Positions 1-8,531 of a stretch of 17,164 bases of DNA are shown here, piece by piece. Made by a program: the position numbers and the translations under genes. The DNA is from JADJEI01 sp035328465 (lineage in GTDB: Bacteria; Bacteroidota; Ignavibacteria; Ignavibacteriales; Ignavibacteriaceae), in contig DAOLIQ010000071.1 in assembly GCA_035328465.1 (NCBI GenBank), positions 1 through 17,164 on the forward strand, written 5' to 3'. The notes beneath the pieces were generated by a model. It did not search any database. It had not been told where the DNA came from and was given only the letters and a program-made list of their open reading frames with translations. Position 1 is the first letter of the stretch; each line of letters opens with the position of its first letter.

Positions 1-495
1 GATGGCAATTATTCAAAATCGCAGTACAATGCTTCTTTCGTTGGTTTTTTCCCGGTAGATAATCCGCAGGTAGTCATTTATATTCTGGTAAACTCCCCCG
101 TTAAAGCAAAGTACGGCAGCGCAGTTGCAGCTCCAATATTTAAAAAAGTTGCTGAGAGAATTTATTCATATGATCTAAAGCATTTTGAAAACCCCACGAA
201 TAATACATTACCTGAAGAGAACATTCGCAGTGTCAAGAATGATAATTCTAAAAAGCAGAATAAATTTATCTTTACTAAAGAATCTAACAGAGAAGCGGAT
301 ATCATGCCGGATTTAAGAACTCTCAATATTAGAGATGCTTTGGTAGTAATTAGTAAAATAGGAATCAAAGGTATTGTGAATGGATCCGGAGTAGTATTTA
401 GGCAGAGCATTACTCCTGGAACTAAAATTAAGCCGGGATCCATTTGCACTATTGACTGCAGACAGACAGAAATTAAAGGCACAACGGTTTATTAA
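1..495 (+). CDS. ftsI: Penicillin-binding protein 3 / FtsI, class B PBP with PASTA domain (C-terminal fragment)
   Basis: The reading frame is open from the first base to a TAA at 493-495, giving the last 164 residues of a larger protein; the start and the catalytic SxxK, SxN and KTG motifs lie before the window. Residues about 1-58 match the end of a class B transpeptidase domain (DGNYSKSQYNASFVGFFP, then VIYILVNSP and GSAVAAPIFKKVAERI). A polar linker follows, and residues about 102-156 form one PASTA domain, starting MPDLRTLNIRDAL and ending with the PGTKIKPGS turn. FtsI crosslinks septal peptidoglycan in the periplasm together with FtsW. The murE start codon begins on the very next base after the stop. 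The position before murE is the classical ftsI place in dcw clusters; a Spo-type PBP paralogue (SpoVD-like) would look the same in this fragment. Confidence 0.9.
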   Translation, partial: DGNYSKSQYNASFVGFFPVDNPQVVIYILVNSPVKAKYGSAVAAPIFKKVAERIYSYDLKHFENPTNNTLPEENIRSVKNDNSKKQNKFIFTKESNREADIMPDLRTLNIRDALVVISKIGIKGIVNGSGVVFRQSITPGTKIKPGSICTIDCRQTEIKGTTVY

Positions 496-1965
496 ATGGA
501 ATTAACTCAATTAATAAATAATATTAAGGCTATTAAAGTAGTTGGCGAGATTCAGCGTATTGATGTCTCTTCGATTACCTATGACTCAAGGCAAGTGAAG
601 AAAAACTCTGTATTCGCAGCAATTAAAGGATACAAGTCGGACGGACATAAATTTATTCTTGAAGCTGTAAGCAAGGGGGCAGCAGCAGTCATACTCGAGG
701 ATGAAACTAATGCGCCGGATAATATTTTTATTCAGGAAAAAGTATTAAAAATATTGGTTAAAAACTCCCGGAAGGCTTTAGCGGAAATATCCAATGCCTA
801 TTTTAAAGAACCTTCAAAGAAGTTAAAACTTTTTGGTATTACGGGCACCAATGGAAAAACCACTACAAGTTACATTATCAGAAATATTTTAGAAACAGCA
901 GGAGAAAAAACCGGTTTGCTTGGAACTATTTCCAACTTTATCGGCAATAAAGAAATTAGTTCGACATTAACAACACCAGAATCAAATGAATTAAATGAAC
1001 TACTTTTTGAAATGTACTCTGAAGGATGTTCAAGCGCAGTAATGGAAGTTTCATCGCATTCACTTGTTCTGAACCGGGTACACGATATTCATTTTGAATA
1101 TGCAGTGTTCACAAATTTGACTACGGATCATTTAGATTTTCATCAGAATTCTCAGAATTATTTCGAAGCTAAAAAAATCCTTTTTGATAATTTGAATGCA
1201 AGTTCCAAAAGCGTCTTTAATTGTGATGATCCATTCGGAGAAAAAATTATATCAGATAGCATGGCTAAATCTTATTCTTACGGAGCCGCATCAAATTCTG
1301 ATTTCCATATTATGGATATTAATTTTGATTTGAACGGAACAAGATTTACCATCGAGCACAAAAGTCGTAGTTATTCAATTTCCACCAGCCTTATCGGTGA
1401 ATTTAATGCCTATAATGTATGTGCAGCTTTTGCCATCACATTATTAGCAGGAATTGATACCGAAAAAATTCTTCTTGGAATTAAAACTACCCCCCAGGTA
1501 CCGGGCAGGTTTGAAGTTCTTTCAAATGCTGATAAAAAAGTAATTATAGATTATTCTCACACACCCGATAGTCTGTTAAAAGCTCTCCAAACAATTCGAA
1601 AACTTTCGGGCGGCTCACGACCTGTTTACACTGTGTTTGGCTGCGGCGGCGACCGCGATCAAACAAAGCGTGCTGAAATGGGACGAATAGCTTCATCGCT
1701 CAGTGATAAAGTTATCATCACTTCTGATAATCCAAGAAGCGAAGATCCCAACCATATAATAGAAATGATCCGATCAGGAATTACGACAGAAAACTTTAAC
1801 ATTATTGAGGACAGGGAAGTAGCAATTAAAAGTGCAATTGAGAATGCAGAAAAAAATGCCGTTATCCTTATCGCAGGAAAAGGACACGAAGCTTACCAGG
1901 AAATAAAAGGCAAACGTATTCCCTTTAATGATAAACTTAAAGCGCAATTTTACTTATCAAGATGA
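496..1965 (+). CDS. murE: UDP-N-acetylmuramoyl-L-alanyl-D-glutamate--2,6-diaminopimelate ligase
   Basis: MurE adds the third stem-peptide residue to UDP-MurNAc-L-Ala-D-Glu in the cytoplasm, using ATP. The 489-residue length is normal for the family. Visible features are the N-terminal domain with TYDSRQVKKNSVFAAIKG (about 29-46), the P-loop GITGTNGKTTT (114-124), the central motif EVSSHSL, the NLTTDHLDFH motif, and the C-terminal domain with GRFEVL. Residues 411-414 are DNPR, the signature that selects meso-diaminopimelate over lysine, so this organism probably has a Gram-negative-type DAP peptidoglycan. The start directly abuts the ftsI stop; a weak AAAGG lies too far upstream to be a good Shine-Dalgarno, so translation is probably coupled. 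The last four bases (ATGA) overlap murF. Confidence 0.97.
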   Translation: MELTQLINNIKAIKVVGEIQRIDVSSITYDSRQVKKNSVFAAIKGYKSDGHKFILEAVSKGAAAVILEDETNAPDNIFIQEKVLKILVKNSRKALAEISNAYFKEPSKKLKLFGITGTNGKTTTSYIIRNILETAGEKTGLLGTISNFIGNKEISSTLTTPESNELNELLFEMYSEGCSSAVMEVSSHSLVLNRVHDIHFEYAVFTNLTTDHLDFHQNSQNYFEAKKILFDNLNASSKSVFNCDDPFGEKIISDSMAKSYSYGAASNSDFHIMDINFDLNGTRFTIEHKSRSYSISTSLIGEFNAYNVCAAFAITLLAGIDTEKILLGIKTTPQVPGRFEVLSNADKKVIIDYSHTPDSLLKALQTIRKLSGGSRPVYTVFGCGGDRDQTKRAEMGRIASSLSDKVIITSDNPRSEDPNHIIEMIRSGITTENFNIIEDREVAIKSAIENAEKNAVILIAGKGHEAYQEIKGKRIPFNDKLKAQFYLSR

Positions 1966-3350
1966 AAAAAATCTCAATTACACTTCAGGATTTGTTTGAT
2001 TTAAAAGGAGCAGAGATAATTAATCCGCAGTTGTTTAGAATCGCGAATAATGTTTCAACAGACTCACGTGCGCTGAAGAATAATTCCATCTTCATTGCAA
2101 TTAAGGGAGAACGATTTGATGGACATAAATTTATTGAACAAGCAATTAAAAATGGCGCTTCAGCTATCGTTGTTGACAAAAAGAAAGTTCGTGAATTACC
2201 TGAATTGAAAAGTACTGTTGTTATAGTCCCAAATACAATTGAAGCTCTTGGTGAATTAGCTGCGACTTGGCGAAAAAAATTAAATGCAAAAGTAATTGGT
2301 ATAACAGGAAGCAGCGGGAAAACAACTCTTAAAGAAATGATTGCTTCTATTCTATCTGAAAAATATAAAGTGAGCAAAACGTTTTTGAATGATAATAATC
2401 ATATCGGCGTTCCGCTTACTATTCTTAATACAAAGGGGAGTGATGAAATATTAGTCGCTGAATTAGGGAGTAACCATTTTGGTGAGATAGAGTACACGGC
2501 AAATATTCTACAACCAAACTTAGCTTTAATAACTAATATTGGAAATTCTCATTTGGAATTCCTTCACTCGAAAAAAGAAGTTTTGAAGGAAAAATCCTCT
2601 CTTCTAAAAATTACCGACTATAATGGAGGCACTTCATTCATTAATAATGATGATAAATTATTAAAAAATTATTCTCATAAATTATCCAACACCTTAAGTT
2701 ACGGGTTTGATAAATCTTCAGACATCAAAGGTAAAATATTAGATTACGATCAAAATGGTAATGCAATACTCGTTATTCAAGGGATGGGGAAGAAAATAAA
2801 GTGTATTTCACCGCTGCCTGGCAAACACAATGCTCATAATTTGCTTGCTGCATTGTCTGTTGCGCTATCATTAAAAATGACTAAATCAGAAATATTAAAT
2901 GGAATTAAAAAAATTAAGGCTGCACCAAAAAGATTTACCGTTATTAGACTTCCTCACGTAGTTTTAATTGATGATACGTACAATGCAAATCCAGAATCAG
3001 TCGCCTTTGCAATAGACACACTTAACAAATTTAATTCTGGGTTAAATAAAATTTTGATACTCGGGGATATGCTTGAGCTTGGTGAACACGCAGTTAAACT
3101 TCATGCATCACTTTCTGAACACATAAAGAAAAATAAAACGATACGTGTTTTGCTGATCGGAAAAATGATGAAACACCTTTATGTAAAATTAAATGAATTA
3201 AAAATAAATTCATTTTATTTCAATTCAAGAGTTCAAATGAAAAAGTACCTCACTGCTCAACAATTTCTTGATTCAGTAATTCTTATAAAAGGCTCTCGCG
3301 GCATGAAAATGGAAGAATTCGTTGACGTAATCAAAAGGGGGGCAGCGTAA
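1962..3350 (+). CDS. murF: UDP-N-acetylmuramoyl-tripeptide--D-alanyl-D-alanine ligase
   Basis: MurF completes the UDP-MurNAc-pentapeptide by adding D-Ala-D-Ala. The 462-residue protein shows the family-typical P-loop variant GITGSSGKTT (113-122), with SSG in place of the TNG found in MurE and MurD. It also has the N-terminal STDSRALKNNSIFIAIKGERFDGH region, NDNNHIGVPLTIL, ELGSNHFGEIE, and the C-terminal DDTYNANPES and LGDMLELGE motifs that are diagnostic of MurF. It overlaps murE by four bases (ATGA) and has no separate ribosome binding site, so it is probably translationally coupled. No murB or ddl gene is present nearby; D-Ala-D-Ala ligase must be encoded elsewhere. Confidence 0.97.
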   Translation: MKKISITLQDLFDLKGAEIINPQLFRIANNVSTDSRALKNNSIFIAIKGERFDGHKFIEQAIKNGASAIVVDKKKVRELPELKSTVVIVPNTIEALGELAATWRKKLNAKVIGITGSSGKTTLKEMIASILSEKYKVSKTFLNDNNHIGVPLTILNTKGSDEILVAELGSNHFGEIEYTANILQPNLALITNIGNSHLEFLHSKKEVLKEKSSLLKITDYNGGTSFINNDDKLLKNYSHKLSNTLSYGFDKSSDIKGKILDYDQNGNAILVIQGMGKKIKCISPLPGKHNAHNLLAALSVALSLKMTKSEILNGIKKIKAAPKRFTVIRLPHVVLIDDTYNANPESVAFAIDTLNKFNSGLNKILILGDMLELGEHAVKLHASLSEHIKKNKTIRVLLIGKMMKHLYVKLNELKINSFYFNSRVQMKKYLTAQQFLDSVILIKGSRGMKMEEFVDVIKRGAA

Positions 3351-3352
3351 TA

Positions 3353-4462
3353 ATGCTCTACTATCTTTTCGAATACATAAATAAAAATTTTAACCCGCCG
3401 GGTTTTGATATTTTTAGATTCTTGACATTCCGTTCTGCACTTGCTGCAATTACAGGGCTTACATTAGCATTGTTACTTAGCCCGAAGATTATTGCTATTC
3501 TTCAGAAGAATCAAATTGGTGAAGCAAAAAAAATTGACGGGCCTAAGTTTCACTGGTCTAAAGCAGGGACACCCACCATGGGAGGAATAATCGTAATTAT
3601 TTCCGTAGTTATTCCTGTAGTTCTGTGGGCTGATATCAAAAGCGCATACATTATATTAATATTAGCAGGTACTCTTTGGTTAAGTGCTGTTGGTTTTCTT
3701 GATGACTACTTAAAAGTAATAAAAAAATTTCCGAACGGATTAATAGGAAGATATAAACTGTTGGGTCAAATATTAATCGGTTTGGTTGTTGGAAGTTCTA
3801 TTTATTTTCTCCCCGAATTTAAAGAATATGCTACTCTCACTACCGTCCCGTTTTTGAAAAACGTAAATTTAGATTTCTCCGTTCTTTACATTCCAGTTGT
3901 TGTATTTATAATTACGGCGACATCAAACGCAGTTAATTTAACCGATGGACTTGATGGGCTTGCAATCGGAATTATTGCAATTGTAATGATCGCATTAGCA
4001 CTACTTAGTTACTTCAGTGGGAATGCAATTTTCTCAAATTATCTTGATATTATTTATTTACCAGGGAGCGGGGAATTAACAGTTTATGTGTCTGCTTTAG
4101 TTGGAGCTTCGCTTGGATTTTTATGGTACAATTCCTATCCAGCTCAAGTTTTTATGGGGGATACAGGATCACTTGCACTAGGCGGTGCATTCGGGATTTT
4201 AGCTGTGTTAATCAAAAAAGAATTATTCATCCCCATCCTTGGCGGAATATTTTTTATAGAAACTATCTCCGTAATAATTCAGCGTGTTTATTTCAAATAC
4301 ACCAAGAAAAAATATGGCGAAGGCAAAAGGGTTTTTAAAATGGCTCCAATACATCATCACTTCGAGATGAAAGGCTGGGCTGAACCAAAAATTGTAATTA
4401 GGTTTTACATCATCGCTATAGTTTTAGCAATTATAAGTCTCGTTTCATTTAAGATAAGATAA
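3353..4462 (+). CDS. mraY: Phospho-N-acetylmuramoyl-pentapeptide-transferase
   Basis: MraY transfers phospho-MurNAc-pentapeptide to undecaprenyl phosphate in the inner membrane, making lipid I. The 369 residues are highly hydrophobic with about ten membrane segments. Diagnostic motifs are all present: GTPTMGG, the DD pair in FLDDYLKV (D117, D118), NLTDGLDGLA (195-204), FMGDTGSLALGG with D270, and PIHHHFE (H334-H336). A purine-rich AGGGGGG run just upstream, at the end of murF, serves as the ribosome binding site. The gene starts 2 bp after the murF stop, and its own TAA shares one base with the murD ATG. Confidence 0.98.
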   Translation: MLYYLFEYINKNFNPPGFDIFRFLTFRSALAAITGLTLALLLSPKIIAILQKNQIGEAKKIDGPKFHWSKAGTPTMGGIIVIISVVIPVVLWADIKSAYIILILAGTLWLSAVGFLDDYLKVIKKFPNGLIGRYKLLGQILIGLVVGSSIYFLPEFKEYATLTTVPFLKNVNLDFSVLYIPVVVFIITATSNAVNLTDGLDGLAIGIIAIVMIALALLSYFSGNAIFSNYLDIIYLPGSGELTVYVSALVGASLGFLWYNSYPAQVFMGDTGSLALGGAFGILAVLIKKELFIPILGGIFFIETISVIIQRVYFKYTKKKYGEGKRVFKMAPIHHHFEMKGWAEPKIVIRFYIIAIVLAIISLVSFKIR

Positions 4463-5808
4463 TGGAAATAAAAGGAAAAAATATTTCGGTGATTGGTGCT
4501 GTAAGAAGCGGAATTGGCGCTGCTAAAATGATCAAAAAACTTGGCGGGATTCCGTTTGTAAGCGACAGTTCCGATACTGAAAAACTCCGTCAGTCAGTCC
4601 TATCGCTTGCTGATGATAATATAGAATTTGAACTTGGAGTACATTCTGATAAAGTTTACAATTGCACAATGATGGTTGTTAGCCCCGGGGTGCCTTCTGA
4701 TTCCATTGTAGTTAAAAAGGCAAAAGAAAAAAAAATCAAAATTATATCTGAGATAGAACTTGCGGCTGCATTTTGTAAAGGACACATTATAGCCATCACC
4801 GGTACAAACGGTAAAACAACTACAACAACATTATGCGGCTATGTTTTTAATCATTGCGGAAAAAAGACTTTTACAGCGGGCAACATTGGACTTGCATTTT
4901 CTGAAATAGCTTTGGATGTAAATGTAGATGAGTTTGTTGCTCTTGAAGTTTCAAGTTTTCAATTAGACTTTATTGATAAGTTTAAACCAAAAGTTGCAAT
5001 CATTCTAAACATTACTCCTGATCACTTGAACAGATATGAAAATAAATATGAGAACTATGCTTTTTCTAAATTAAAAATATTTGAAAATCAGAATCACTCA
5101 GATTTTTTAATTATGAATAAAGATTCAAAAGATTTAATGAAATTCTTTAAAAGCTCAGGAAGTGTAATTATTAACTTTTCAACCACAACTAAAATGTCTG
5201 ATGGTTGTTGGCTTGATGATGAAACAGTTAGTTTTCAACTAAGCGGCTATGAGAAATTTAATTGCAGGCGTAATGATATTTCTCTGCCCGGTGAACATAA
5301 TTTATCAAACACGATGGCTGTTATTTGTGCCGCAAAAATATTTGGATTGAATTCTGCAAAAATAATTGAAGCATTAAAATTATTTAAAGGAGTTGAGCAC
5401 AGGCTCGAATTCGTCCGTGAAATTGACGGTGTGAAATACATTAATGATTCAAAAGGAACCAACGTTGATTCTGTTTGGTTCGCTCTAAGGAGTTTTGATT
5501 CGCCTATCTTTTTAATTCTTGGCGGACAGGATAAGGGAAATGACTACAATCAAATTAAAGATTTAGTAATTCAAAATGTTAAAAAGATTTTTGCTATCGG
5601 TTCATCAGCAGAAAAGGTTTTTAATTTCTTCCATGCTTTTGTCAAAGTTGAAATAAAAGAATCCTTGCAATCAGCGGTTTTATCAGCAAATCAAGAAGCA
5701 AGGGAAGGGGAGATAGTTCTGCTCTCTCCGGCATGCGCAAGTTTTGATATGTTTGATAATTACGAGCATAGGGGAAGAGTTTTTAAGGAAGCAGTATTTA
5801 ATTTATAA
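4462..5808 (+). CDS. murD: UDP-N-acetylmuramoyl-L-alanine--D-glutamate ligase
   Basis: MurD adds D-glutamate to UDP-MurNAc-L-Ala. The 448-residue protein has an N-terminal Rossmann-like UDP-binding domain (ISVIGAVRSGIGAA, about 8-21), the SPGVPSD loop, the P-loop ITGTNGKTTTT with GTNGKTT at 114-120, GNIGLAF, EVSSFQLD, NITPDHLNRY, the PGEHNLSN region, and the C-terminal INDSKGTN and LGGQDKG motifs, all characteristic of MurD rather than MurC or MurE. Its TAATG start junction with mraY and the same arrangement with ftsW point to coupled translation. Confidence 0.97.
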   Translation: MEIKGKNISVIGAVRSGIGAAKMIKKLGGIPFVSDSSDTEKLRQSVLSLADDNIEFELGVHSDKVYNCTMMVVSPGVPSDSIVVKKAKEKKIKIISEIELAAAFCKGHIIAITGTNGKTTTTTLCGYVFNHCGKKTFTAGNIGLAFSEIALDVNVDEFVALEVSSFQLDFIDKFKPKVAIILNITPDHLNRYENKYENYAFSKLKIFENQNHSDFLIMNKDSKDLMKFFKSSGSVIINFSTTTKMSDGCWLDDETVSFQLSGYEKFNCRRNDISLPGEHNLSNTMAVICAAKIFGLNSAKIIEALKLFKGVEHRLEFVREIDGVKYINDSKGTNVDSVWFALRSFDSPIFLILGGQDKGNDYNQIKDLVIQNVKKIFAIGSSAEKVFNFFHAFVKVEIKESLQSAVLSANQEAREGEIVLLSPACASFDMFDNYEHRGRVFKEAVFNL

Positions 5809-6962
5809 TGAAAAAATTAGCGATAACCATATTTGTTTCTTCATTCGCATTAATGATGCTGGGCCTTGTTATGGTAATGAGTGCGAGCTCAACTTACAGC
5901 GCACTAAAGTTCGATAATACATTCTACCTTTTTGATGAACATATTAAAAAAGTGGCAATTGGGTTATTCTCTTTATTTGTCGCTGCCATTGTGCCTTATA
6001 ATTTTTATAAACGAATTGCAAAGCCTGCAATATTCGTCACATCATTTTTGCTTTTATTAACATTGATTTTATCCGTCAGTCTCAAAGGAGCAAGCAGATG
6101 GTTATCGATTGGTATTTTCAGTTTCCAGCCTTCAGACCTGGCAAAATTAGTTTTAGTAATATACCTCGCTTATTTTATCGAGAAAAAGGAAGACACAATA
6201 AAAAGTTTTAAATATGGATATTCCATTGCAATTGCTTGGATAGCATTTATTGCTATACTAATATTAGCTCAACCGAATGTCAGCAGCGCCGCTTTAATTA
6301 GTTTTATTGGTATAACGGTTTTATATGTGGGTGGGGCAAATGGAAAACATATAGCTGCAACTTTAGTTCCGGTTATCTTGTTCGGTGGCGGTATGGCAAT
6401 GGCGTTATCTCATTCGAGAGACAGAATAATGGGTTATGTTAATGCAATGCTAAATGGTACGCCATTAAACGATCAGGTTAAGCAAGCATTAAGAGGATTC
6501 GGCAGCGGTGGTATTTTCGGAGTCGGAATCGGACATAGCCAACAGAGCAACTTATTTTTACCCGAGGCTTATGGCGATTTTATTTTTGCAATTATTGGAG
6601 AAGAAGCCGGTTTTGTTGGAGCATTTTTAGTAATTGCCTGCTTCTTCACAATTTTCTTTTGTGGAATAATGATTGCAAAAAAGACTAAGGATAAATTTGG
6701 GCAGTTACTTGCATTTGGCATCACATTAAACATTTCGATTTTTGCATTTGCAAATATGCTGGTAGCAACAGGAATGATTCCAACAACTGGTTTGCCACTC
6801 CCATTCGTAAGTTACGGCGGCACCTCATTAATTTTTATTTCCATTTCGACAGGGACGTTGATGAACATCGCATTTACAAATGCCGTGAAATTGAATAAAG
6901 AACAAGCTGCAAATAATACATTATCAGTAAACGAAGAATTAGTTAATGAATTCTCAAAATAA
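5808..6962 (+). CDS. ftsW: Septal peptidoglycan glycosyltransferase FtsW (SEDS family)
   Basis: FtsW is the integral-membrane SEDS polymerase that extends septal glycan strands from lipid II together with FtsI. The 384 residues form about ten membrane segments. SEDS motifs are clear: the SVSLKGASRWL and FQPSDLAKL segments, RGFGSGGIFGVGIGHS, PEAYGDFIFAIIGEE (252-266) in which D257 matches the conserved SEDS aspartate, and PLPFVSYGGTSL near the C terminus. The position between murD and murG is standard for FtsW; RodA is less likely for that reason. The start codon shares a base with the murD stop, and the 3' end overlaps murG by 17 bp. Confidence 0.96.
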   Translation: MKKLAITIFVSSFALMMLGLVMVMSASSTYSALKFDNTFYLFDEHIKKVAIGLFSLFVAAIVPYNFYKRIAKPAIFVTSFLLLLTLILSVSLKGASRWLSIGIFSFQPSDLAKLVLVIYLAYFIEKKEDTIKSFKYGYSIAIAWIAFIAILILAQPNVSSAALISFIGITVLYVGGANGKHIAATLVPVILFGGGMAMALSHSRDRIMGYVNAMLNGTPLNDQVKQALRGFGSGGIFGVGIGHSQQSNLFLPEAYGDFIFAIIGEEAGFVGAFLVIACFFTIFFCGIMIAKKTKDKFGQLLAFGITLNISIFAFANMLVATGMIPTTGLPLPFVSYGGTSLIFISISTGTLMNIAFTNAVKLNKEQAANNTLSVNEELVNEFSK

Positions 6963-8049
6963 AAAATATAAATTTTTATTTGCTGGAGGTGGTACCGGAG
7001 GGCACTTATTTCCAGCTATCGCCGTTGCTGATAAAATAAAATCCATTGTACCTGATTCAGAGATATTATTTATTGGTACAAAATCAAAAATAGAGGGAAG
7101 GGTAGTTCCCAAACTTGGTTATAAGTTTAAGTCAATTTGGATTAAGGGTTTTGCACGGAAATTCTCTCTCGATAATATTTTATTTCCGCTGAAGTTAATT
7201 GTTTCAATAATTCAATCAGTTGTAATTAATTTTAAATTCAAACCAGTCATTGCTATCGGAACGGGGGGTTATGTTTCCGGTCCGGCTATTTTTGTTGCTT
7301 ATAAAACAGGTGCTAAAGTATTTTTACTTGAACAGAATAGCTTTCCGGGAATTACAACCCGCATCCTTGAGAAATATGCTGATGAAATACATTTAAGCTT
7401 TGAAGATTCAAAAAAGTATTTTAAGAATAAAAACAAACTTTTTACTACTGGCAATCCTATTCGCGAAACACTCGGCTCTATCACTAAAGCTGAAGCTTTG
7501 AAAAAGTTCAATCTTGATTCAAATCTTAAAACTCTTCTAATACTCGGCGGAAGTCTTGGCGCTGATTCAATAAATAAAACGTTAGCAGAAAACATTTTAT
7601 TGCTGAAGGGAAAAAACTTACAGATTATTTGGCAGACAGGGAGCGAGTATTATGAAACCTATAAGAAATATATTGATAATCAAATTAAAGTTGTGCCTTT
7701 TCTAGATGATATGAATGCGGCTTATGCCGCTTGTGATCTGTTATTAGCCAGAGCAGGGGCTACTACTATTGCAGAAATTCTTTTACTGGGTGTTCCCTCT
7801 ATATTGGTTCCCTCACCCAATGTAGCAGGGAACCACCAGTACTTCAACGCTAAATCGCTTTCTGATCACGAAGCAATCATATTATTAGAGGATAAAAATT
7901 TAAAGGAAAAATTTTTCGACTCGATAATTTCAACTATTTTTGACAGCGAAAAACTATTTCACTTGAAGAATAAATCTCTTGATTTGGCTAAACCCAATGC
8001 AACTACCATAATTGCCGAACGCATTATTCAAAAGGCGGGGTGTGCATGA
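6946..8049 (+). CDS. murG: Undecaprenyldiphospho-muramoylpentapeptide beta-N-acetylglucosaminyltransferase
   Basis: MurG is the peripheral-membrane GT-B enzyme that adds GlcNAc to lipid I to give lipid II. The 367-residue protein begins with the glycine-rich loop AGGGTGGHLFPA (13-24), contains IGTGGYVSGP, LEQNSFPG, TGNPIR, the second glycine-rich loop LILGGSLGAD, and the UDP-GlcNAc-binding C-terminal region LLARAGATTIAEIL followed by VPSPNVAGNHQYFNA. It starts inside ftsW (17-bp overlap), and its TGA overlaps the next gene's ATG (ATGA). Confidence 0.97.
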   Translation: MNSQNKKYKFLFAGGGTGGHLFPAIAVADKIKSIVPDSEILFIGTKSKIEGRVVPKLGYKFKSIWIKGFARKFSLDNILFPLKLIVSIIQSVVINFKFKPVIAIGTGGYVSGPAIFVAYKTGAKVFLLEQNSFPGITTRILEKYADEIHLSFEDSKKYFKNKNKLFTTGNPIRETLGSITKAEALKKFNLDSNLKTLLILGGSLGADSINKTLAENILLLKGKNLQIIWQTGSEYYETYKKYIDNQIKVVPFLDDMNAAYAACDLLLARAGATTIAEILLLGVPSILVPSPNVAGNHQYFNAKSLSDHEAIILLEDKNLKEKFFDSIISTIFDSEKLFHLKNKSLDLAKPNATTIIAERIIQKAGCA

Positions 8050-8531
8050 CTATTTTAGAGAATCAGAGCAGCAGAATATTTAAATTTAAGATGTCATTTT
8101 ATTATCAATCTACAATTATCTATTTAAGTGTGTTCTTTATTTATCTTTTAATTCGCGGTGAATTTGTCGAGGACTCATTCACACTCATTATTAAAGATCC
8201 TATACTTTATGCATTGGCATTGATTGTTATAATTTCTGTTGCATCATTATTCTATAACCTAATTTTAAATAGGCATCTTCAAGTGTCGAATCAGGAAATA
8301 TCTTTTATTAAAAGAAACAAAAAGAAGTCTTTCAATTTCAAAGATATAAGAAATATAAAGATCATTCGATCTCAGAATTTAAGTATAGGTAAGTCATCAC
8401 AATTAATTAAGATTGCCGTTTCAGGAAGAAGAAAACCCGTAACTATTAGACCCTCCTATTATGAAAATGAAAGCCAGCTAGTTGAAATATTTCAGTCACT
8501 TAAAAATGAGTTAGGTTCCGACAATGTTTAA
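8046..8531 (+). CDS. Two-TM membrane protein with probable bacterial PH-like domain, embedded in dcw cluster
   Basis: I do not recognise a named family. I chose the ATG at 8046 (161 residues) over the in-frame GTG at 8040 because it forms a four-base ATGA overlap with the murG stop and has AAGGCGGGG five bases upstream. Two membrane segments are evident (about residues 17-35 and 48-70, original YYQSTIIYLSVFFIYLLI and YALALIVIISVASLFY). A basic, strand-rich C-terminal region of about 85 residues follows (VSNQEISFIKRNKKKSFNFKD... RKPVTIRPSYY). Its pattern of alternating strands and a closing helix resembles membrane-linked bacterial PH-like (bPH) domains. Basic residues at both ends suggest both termini face the cytoplasm. 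The 3' end overlaps murC by 8 bp, so it is a full member of the operon. A role in wall synthesis or division is inferred only from position. Confidence 0.75.
   Translation: MTILENQSSRIFKFKMSFYYQSTIIYLSVFFIYLLIRGEFVEDSFTLIIKDPILYALALIVIISVASLFYNLILNRHLQVSNQEISFIKRNKKKSFNFKDIRNIKIIRSQNLSIGKSSQLIKIAVSGRRKPVTIRPSYYENESQLVEIFQSLKNELGSDNV

Noticed and set aside
8040..8045. GTG start for the PH-like membrane protein
   Set aside because: The ATG at 8046 forms a standard ATGA overlap with murG and has better spacing from the purine-rich ribosome binding site.
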